Positions 56,049 to 64,000 of a DNA stretch of 64,000 nucleotides are shown here, in pieces. This DNA is from Zopfochytrium polystomum. Taxonomy: Eukaryota > Chytridiomycota > Chytridiomycetes > Chytridiales > Chytridiaceae. The notes under the pieces are model-generated. The model was not told the origin of the DNA. It saw nothing but the letters and a program-made list of their open reading frames with translations, and ran no database searches. The DNA is taken from the NCBI GenBank assembly GCA_025765615.1, contig JAIVFJ010000113.1:124001-188000 (forward strand), in the 5' to 3' direction. Within the stretch, counting starts at the first letter, position 1. Each line of letters opens with the position of its first letter. Made by a program: the position numbers and the translations under genes.

Positions 56049-57397
56049 TCACGAAAACACGGCATTGTCGTCGCCAAACGGATCGGCAAAAGGGTCGCCG
56101 CCGTCTTTCGCCCCGTTGCCAAATGGCCCGTCGCCGAACCCGTCCTCGGACGACGCCGTCGTCGCCGTCTCCGCGTCGCGCGGCTCCATGATGGCCGACA
56201 CCTTGGCAAGGTACGCCGCCTGCCGCTGCGACGGGCCGCTCGCGCCGGAACTGCTCGCCGCGGCAGCCGTCGGCGCCGAAAAGTCGAAGTACGACGCGGA
56301 CGTCAGCGAGAAAGGCTCGTTCAGGAGCGCCGGATTGTAAACGAACGCGTCGTCCGTCTGGCCGGCGTCGAGGCCGGGCTCAGCCCCTCGCGGCGGCAGC
56401 GGTGGCGCGGCACCCCCCGCCGCGGAGGACCGCTGCGACGTCCGCGGCGGCTCGGACGCCACGAACGGCGCCGCGACAAAGACGGGGTGAGCCGTGTCGG
56501 CGTTCTCGTCGCCGATGGCCGCGAGGTCCGCCGGGAGCAGACCGCTGAGCTGCAGCTGCTCCACCGACGCGAAACCCTCCGTGTTGACCGGGGTGGACGG
56601 CCTCGGGTGCGCGCTGCCGCCGCCGCCGCCGCCGCCGCCGCCGCTGCTGCTGCTGCCACCGCCCACCCCGCTGCTGCTGCCGCGCCCGCCGCCGGCGGCG
56701 CTCGTGCGCCGACCCATGGAGAACGGGCCGCCGCTGCTGCCGCCGCTGCCGCCCGTCCCACTCAGCGAGTTGTACCCGCCGCTGCTCAGCCGGCCTTCCC
56801 GCCCGCTTAGCGGGACGCCGCGGTCGCTCTGGCTGCCGCGGCGCGACCCCGTGGGCGACTGCGACGGCGGCGACAGAAATCCTCCCGACGTCGACGACGA
56901 CGACTTGTCCCAAGGGGACCCCGACGACCCAAACATGTCTTGCAGAGCCCGCGCAGACTCTGACATGCCCATGTTTGAGTTGGAGGGGGTTTTCGACATG
57001 ACGCTGCTCTTCTTTTTCCCAAACAGCCTTCCTCCGCCGCTACTGCTGCTGCCGCTGCTGCTGCCGCCACCTCGATTGCTTCCGCCCGCTGATTTCGATG
57101 GCGACGTGCCGAGAAGGTCTTCCACCGCGCTGGATCCGTCCCGCATCCGAATAAGGTAGACCATGGCCTTGTCGACGTCCATGCCGTTGGCGCTGAGCGC
57201 CTCCCTGTTTGCGGCTTCGTCCGTGAAGCCCCTCGAGTTGAGCTCTTTCAGAGCCCGCTTCAAGGGGCCGGAAACGGGCACCTGGGTTGCCAGTGATGTA
57301 TCTTCGGCGGAGCGATCGGGAATGTTGCCGGAAACGATGTACTCGATAGACTCTTGGACCTTGCCGCCAGATGCCGCGAGCGCTGTGCGGGTGTGTG

Positions 57398-57440
<43 letters not shown>

Positions 57441-57820
57441 GTTTGTTCAGAACGAAGTGTGTTATTTACATAATGAAAGAGTTAGGACGGGTGCAAGGTG
57501 AGGTTGGATGCGATCAAGGAGAGAGGAGAGGTTTTGAGTCAGACGGGGGCTGAAACCTTCCCTGCATCGCTGGCGCCCAACCTCGCCACCGCACCTTCCC
57601 ATCGCCCGGCCAGCAACCCCAGCGCCACCACCCCACTTTTCCCACCCACACACCACGCACCAAACACAATACACAACCACCCACGCAACAACGTTTTATT
57701 CTTCTAACCTCTTCTATTTGTGTCGAGGTCGGTGAAGCCCATGCCGTGGAGGAACTTGAGCTGGCCGGAGAAGGACTCGTTGGGGTCGATGCCCGTGCCT
57801 TCAAAGAGCCGCGGATCCAT
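56049..57820 (-). CDS. Tandem UBA-domain protein with C-terminal DPF motifs
   Basis: Two exons, 57709-57820 and 56049-57382, give 481 residues. The phase-1 intron falls inside the first UBA domain. UBA1 (about residues 17-58) reads LKFLHGMGFTDLDTNRRALA followed by an SGGKVQESIEYIVSG block. UBA2 (about 75-115) reads ALKELNSRGFTDEAANREAL followed by GMDVDKAMVYLI. Both keep the MGF/RGF-type loop and the hydrophobic third helix, so binding of ubiquitin is likely. Residues about 130-370 are Ser/Gly/Pro-rich and disordered, with a poly-Gly run. The C-terminus ends with GDPFADPFGDD and related FGDGPFG, resembling DPF peptides that dock to clathrin adaptor appendage domains. An endocytic or vesicle-traffic adaptor is therefore a reasonable guess. 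The 326-bp intron carries a CA microsatellite just upstream of its acceptor. Confidence 0.75.
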
Positions 57821-58188
57821 GGCGGCGGTGGTGCGGTTGGGTGGGTGGGTGCGACGAGATTACAGAGTTGGCCTGATCTTTTCCCAAGGAAGGAGGGGAG
57901 GAAGGAGGGAGGAAGGAGGGGACAGAGAGGAAAGGGAATGCAGCGCGCGCCTCGGGACGGAGTGTGGCGAGATGGGGAGGTGAAGGTGAGGGCGAAGCGG
58001 AATGCGGGAGTTGGCTTTCGATGATTTTTCTGATTGAGGCGACAGCTGGGCGAAGGGGAAAGAAACACAGACAGAGACAGAGACAGAGAGAGAGACGGAG
58101 ACAGAGGCAGAGACAGGCGGAGACAGAGACAGAGATAGCAAGATAAAATGATGACAAGACAAGAGACAAGGCGAGAGACAGCGAGACT

Positions 58189-58219
<31 letters not shown>

Positions 58220-58394
58220 CCGGAGCTTGGAACCAAAGAGAGTGGAGAGCGCAGCGCGCCGATTATTCATCAAAGAGAGCGGCGAGATATGCGCGCGCGC
58301 GTGAGAGAAGAGACCACGAGAGAAGCTTGAAGGATAGAAAAGAAATAATACACAGGCGCACACGCAACACGCACGCACGCGCACACGCACACGC

Positions 58395-58442
<48 letters not shown>

Positions 58443-58480
58443 CTCTTCCCCCCATTCCACCTCCCGCCCGCCGCGCCCCC
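57821..58480. other. Intergenic region with microsatellites
   Basis: This is the region between the 3' end of the LRR gene and the start of the UBA gene, both on the minus strand. It contains GACAGA-rich and GA runs (58060-58215) and a CA tract at about 58364-58441. No gene is seen. Confidence 0.6.
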
Positions 58481-61246
58481 TCAAGGCCTCAGCTGATTCC
58501 ACAGGCTGCTGCGTAACCGCATCGGCGGCGCGCCCGGGCCGACCTCGAGCCCGGCGTCGACGCGCGCCACAAACCGGCGGCACGAGCGCAGCAGCGTCAC
58601 GGCGTTAAACTCTCTCAGATCAACCAGCCTTCCGACCGACCGCCTGTCCGCGACCGCGCGCAGGAACACGGCAAACTCCTCGCGCGACATGCACCGCCGC
58701 CTGTCTTCGCCGCCGTCTTCGTTGTTGTCGTCCTCGTCCGCACCACCGCCGCCGCCGCCCCCCTTTGGCACGCCGGCCTCCCACAACATCTCGACCACGT
58801 GCGCCGCCGCGTCCCACGGCAGCCGCGCGTGCCGCCCGAGCAGCACGACCCTTGCGACCCGCAGCAGCTCGCGGCAAGCCGCGTCGCGCGCCCGCGCCGC
58901 CTCGCGGTTCGCCTCGACCGCCGCCGCAAGCCCCGGCCCGCGCGGCTCGACCACCACCAGCGTGCGCGCCCGCGCCGCCGCGGTCGCAAGCGGGCTCGAC
59001 GCGGACCCCGACGCTGACGCCGCCGCCGCCGTCGCCGCGGCTGACTCGCTGGTGCTGGCCATCGGGTTCCGTCCGAGCCGCAGCTCGCGCAGGCGGCCGC
59101 GCGGCAGCGCCGCTGCGAGCGCCCACGCGCCCGCGTCCGTGATAAAGTTGGACTCGAGCGACAGCTCGGTCAGCACCGCGCGCGGGTTGGTTCGCGGCGG
59201 CCGGCGAGGCGATGGCGCAGCCGACGTCGCAGACGTCGCAGTCGACGACAACGAATCCACCGTCGCCGCCGCGGCCGCCGCCGATCCGTCTTCCCTTGCG
59301 CCGCCGCCGGCGGCGGCGGCGGCGGCGGCGGCATCACCCTCTCCCCCGCCGTCGTCGTCGTCGTCCGAGCCCCAAAAGTACGCGGCCAGCGCGGTGGCGG
59401 TGCCGTCCTTGAGCTGGTTCGCGGACAGCCCGAGCACCTCGACCGCGCGGTTCTCGGCGAGCGCGGCGGCGATGCGCTGTCCGCTCGCGTCGCCGAGCTT
59501 GTTGTGGCTCAAGTTGAGCACGTTCAACGTCTTGTTCATCGTCAGCGCGCGGGCGACGGCGGCGCCGGCGGCGGGGCCGAGCGAGTTAAAGTCGAGGTCG
59601 ATCGCGGCGAGCCCCCTGTTTCGCGCGAGCGCCTCCTCGAGGGCGTCCGCGCACTCGTCAAACAGCGCGCACATTTGCAGCGCGAGCTCGGCGAGCGTCG
59701 TGTTTGCGACGAGCGCGCGGAACAGCGCGGTCGCGCCGGCGCTGGCGATGCGGTTGTTGCTGAGGTTCAGCGCCGCCAGCGTCGTGTTGCCGCGGAGCGC
59801 GGCCGCGAGATGCGCCGCGCCGGCGGACGTGATGTTGTTGAGGTACAGCGACAGCACGGCCAGCTTGGAGCCCGGCCGCGCGACCGCCGCCGCCAGCTGC
59901 GCCGCGTGGGCGTCCGACAGCCCGCAGCAGTCCAGCTGAAGCGTCGACAGCTGCGACGCCCGGTCGTGGAGGGCGGGCCCGCGGAGCAGCGCGTCGTAGC
60001 CGCCGCCGACGCCGTCCGGGGCAAAAAAGTACACCTCGCGCAGCTTGATGGCGGTCCAGGAGGTCTTTGCAAAGATCGGAGCCCAGGGGGCGGCGAGCAT
60101 GGCGGTTTCGACGCCTTCGCGGTTCGTGTACTCGAGCTCGCGGACGGTGGCGCTGGCGGCGAGGGCGGCGGCCAGGGCGGCGGCCGAGTCGTGCTCCATG
60201 ATCACGCGGATGAGGCGCACCTGGCGCAAGGCGGGGCTGCGGGCAAAGGCTTCTGCGAGCTGGTCGGCGACCCGGCGCGGCAGGCCCGTGACGTGCCACA
60301 GCTCGAACGTGCGCAGGCCGGCGGAGCCGCCGATGGCGGCGGCGAGCCGGGCGACGGCGTCGCCGCCAAACGTGCCCTCGGCCACGCTCGAGGCGGTCAG
60401 GCCGAGGGTTGCGAGCGTCGCGTTGGCCTCGAGGCCGGCGGCGAGCGCGTCGAGCGCGGCGACGCCGTCCTGCGCCAGGTTGATGTGGATCTCCTTCAGG
60501 CCCTTGTTGACGGCGAGCGCATCGCCGACGCCGCGGACGAGCTGCTCGCCCCAGCGGATGTTGTTGCGGGTCCAGCAGGCGATCGAGCTGTTTGTCCGCA
60601 GCAGCGGCGGCAGGACGTCGAGCAGGACGGGGGGCACCTCGCGCGATGTCTGGAGGTAGGTGGCGAGGTGGGTGACCGAGTTGTTGCGGAGAAGGGCGGT
60701 GAGGAGGGCGGCGGGCAGAGGGTCCGCGGGCGTGGGCCAGTTGAGGTTGACCCGCTTGACGCGGCAGGCCGGGTCCTCGAGCGCGTCGGCCATGACGCGG
60801 ATGGCCTCGGGGTCGCGCAGGCGCGCGGCGATCGGGTCCCACGACGTGCTGATAGAGGCGACGATGCGGCGGGCGGCGGCGACGGGATCGTGCGGCGGCG
60901 GCGACGGGGCGGCGTTGCCGGCGGCCGCATCCGCGATGGCGGCCAGGAGCAGCGGGCTGACTTGGGGGTGGACGGCCGGGGTGGTGGCGTTGGCGGCGGT
61001 GGCCGCCGCGCCTGGAGGATGGGCGGAGGCGGCGGTGGTGGCGGCGGCGACGGCGAGCCCTCCTGCGGCTCCGGTTGCGGCCGCCGCATCCGCCGCCCCT
61101 CCTCCGCCTACGCCTACGCCTGCACCTACGCCTGCACCTACGCCTGCACTTACGCTTACGCTGCCGGCGCCCACGCGGATGGCGGCGGCCATGCTCTCGA
61201 TCTCGCGGCGGCGGGCGGCGAGTATGTCGCCAAAGTGGTCGCCCAT
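58481..61246 (-). CDS. RNI-type leucine-rich repeat protein
   Basis: A single frame of 921 residues from ATG 61246. Residues about 150-690 contain at least ten ribonuclease-inhibitor-like repeats with the pattern LxxLxLxxNxIxxxGAxxLAxAL. Clear examples are LAALNLSNNRIASAGATALF, LNVLNLSHNKLGD, VLGLSANQLKDG and LTELSLESNFITDAGAWAL. Such repeats form a curved protein-binding surface (RanGAP or NLRC3-like), but I see no NACHT or other effector domain. An acidic, Ala/Gly/Ser-rich insertion of about 70 residues splits the last repeats. The N-terminus has a Val-Gly-Ala repeat (about residues 25-50) encoded by a 12-bp-type minisatellite at 61108-61160. The C-terminal 200 residues are helical and Ala/Arg-rich, without a known domain. 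The coding strand is extremely GC-rich, which creates a long false antisense frame. Confidence 0.85.
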   Translation of the reverse strand: MGDHFGDILAARRREIESMAAAIRVGAGSVSVSAGVGAGVGAGVGVGGGGAADAAAATGAAGGLAVAAATTAASAHPPGAAATAANATTPAVHPQVSPLLLAAIADAAAGNAAPSPPPHDPVAAARRIVASISTSWDPIAARLRDPEAIRVMADALEDPACRVKRVNLNWPTPADPLPAALLTALLRNNSVTHLATYLQTSREVPPVLLDVLPPLLRTNSSIACWTRNNIRWGEQLVRGVGDALAVNKGLKEIHINLAQDGVAALDALAAGLEANATLATLGLTASSVAEGTFGGDAVARLAAAIGGSAGLRTFELWHVTGLPRRVADQLAEAFARSPALRQVRLIRVIMEHDSAAALAAALAASATVRELEYTNREGVETAMLAAPWAPIFAKTSWTAIKLREVYFFAPDGVGGGYDALLRGPALHDRASQLSTLQLDCCGLSDAHAAQLAAAVARPGSKLAVLSLYLNNITSAGAAHLAAALRGNTTLAALNLSNNRIASAGATALFRALVANTTLAELALQMCALFDECADALEEALARNRGLAAIDLDFNSLGPAAGAAVARALTMNKTLNVLNLSHNKLGDASGQRIAAALAENRAVEVLGLSANQLKDGTATALAAYFWGSDDDDDGGGEGDAAAAAAAAGGGAREDGSAAAAAATVDSLSSTATSATSAAPSPRRPPRTNPRAVLTELSLESNFITDAGAWALAAALPRGRLRELRLGRNPMASTSESAAATAAAASASGSASSPLATAAARARTLVVVEPRGPGLAAAVEANREAARARDAACRELLRVARVVLLGRHARLPWDAAAHVVEMLWEAGVPKGGGGGGGADEDDNNEDGGEDRRRCMSREEFAVFLRAVADRRSVGRLVDLREFNAVTLLRSCRRFVARVDAGLEVGPGAPPMRLRSSLWNQLRP
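61108..61160. repeat. Short minisatellite inside the LRR gene
   Basis: Imperfect 6/12-bp units (CCTACG-CCTGCA type) repeat about eight times and encode alternating Val-Gly-Ala-Gly residues near the protein's N-terminus. Length variation would keep the frame. Confidence 0.8.
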
Positions 61247-61826
61247 GATGATGATGCTGATGATGATGATGACGATGACTTCTTTGGCGTAGTCGTCCTC
61301 GTCGTTTCTATGAAAGAAGTCGGAAAGTGAGTTGCTGGGCGTTTCGAACTGGCTGATCTATTGTCTGTCTGTCTGTCTCTCATGCAGTGTGATCAATCTG
61401 GTGATCCCAAAGGGGATGGATTTTTTTCTTTCTTTTTTCAGGAGAGAGACAAAGTTGGGGCGAAAGAGAGTGAGCGAGTGAGCGACTGGGGGTGGATGGA
61501 TGTTCGAGTCCAGCTGATTGGCTTGCGTTTGTCTCGGAGCATTTTCGCGTGGTGGCACACCGACTCGACCAGAGCTGAACAGCAACCAAAACCGCGCCCC
61601 TCAAGGCTGCTCCGAATTTTTATTGGATGGGGGGAAAGACAAGAGAAAGAGAGAGTCGCGTGTGAGGGGCAAGTCACTAATTCCACGCCGCGCGAAAGAA
61701 GAAAAAGAACAACAAGAGAAAAGGGGAAAAAAAAAAAAGGCTGAGGGTTCAAATGCTTTTAGTTCTCCCGTTTTTTTTCTTTTTTTTTTTGGGGGGGGTG
61801 GGGACGGGGGATAGTTATTAAGGCTG
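61247..61826. other. Short intergenic region (LRR promoter, ABC 3' end)
   Basis: ATG/GATG trinucleotide-like repeats lie immediately upstream of the LRR start (61247-61275), so they fall in its leader. An A-tract (61727-61738) and a T-tract/G-tract (61771-61798) lie near the 3' end of the ABC gene. No gene is seen. Confidence 0.6.

Positions 61827-64000
<2,174 letters not shown>

Noticed and set aside
59504..61330. 608-codon open frame on the plus strand
   Set aside because: It is antisense to the LRR gene, with the same GC-bias artefact and only low-complexity Arg/Gly/Val sequence.

Overview
The window is nuclear DNA of a eukaryote with spliceosomal introns, mostly 50-110 bp with GT-AG borders. 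GC-rich third codon positions, simple-sequence tracts between genes, a PHO80-type cyclin, a GPI-type GH26 enzyme, chitin-binding-like modules, a TIR gene and ankyrin-like relics together suggest an early-diverging zoosporic fungus (chytrid or blastocladialean). The lineage is inferred; no rRNA or other marker gene is present. There are no CRISPR arrays, operons or rRNA genes, and I saw no convincing functional tRNA gene.

The window has two compartments. Positions 1 to about 19,900 are accessory, of moderate GC and gene-poor. They hold a multi-exon TIR-domain gene with PB1-like upstream domains (2438-4196), an orphan ORF directly behind it (4275-5396), a frameshifted transposase-like relic (about 7428-8138), a broken ankyrin-like gene (12334-12758), two tRNA-like SINE candidates, a 151-bp inverted repeat pair 7.3 kb apart, a 37-bp-arm hairpin and diverged direct repeats. 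Several repeat copies differ mainly by CpG transitions.

Positions 19,900-64,000 are gene-dense and GC-rich. In order: a PHO80-type cyclin (-), FGAM synthase of purine synthesis (+), mitochondrial citrate synthase (-, seven exons), a GPI-anchored GH26-like glycosidase (+), a short-chain dehydrogenase (+), diphthamide synthesis protein DPH2 (+, five exons), a 2,574-residue secreted Cys-rich repeat protein with 17 exons (-), a tandem-UBA protein with DPF motifs (-), an RNI-type leucine-rich repeat protein (-) and the C-terminal half of an ABCC-type ABC transporter (-) cut by the right edge. The conserved genes do unrelated housekeeping or cell-surface jobs and do not form a pathway cluster.

The observations most worth following are the TIR gene with PB1-like domains and very short candidate introns, the giant Cys-rich protein whose 16 introns are all phase 1, and the repeat structures with CpG-decay differences.
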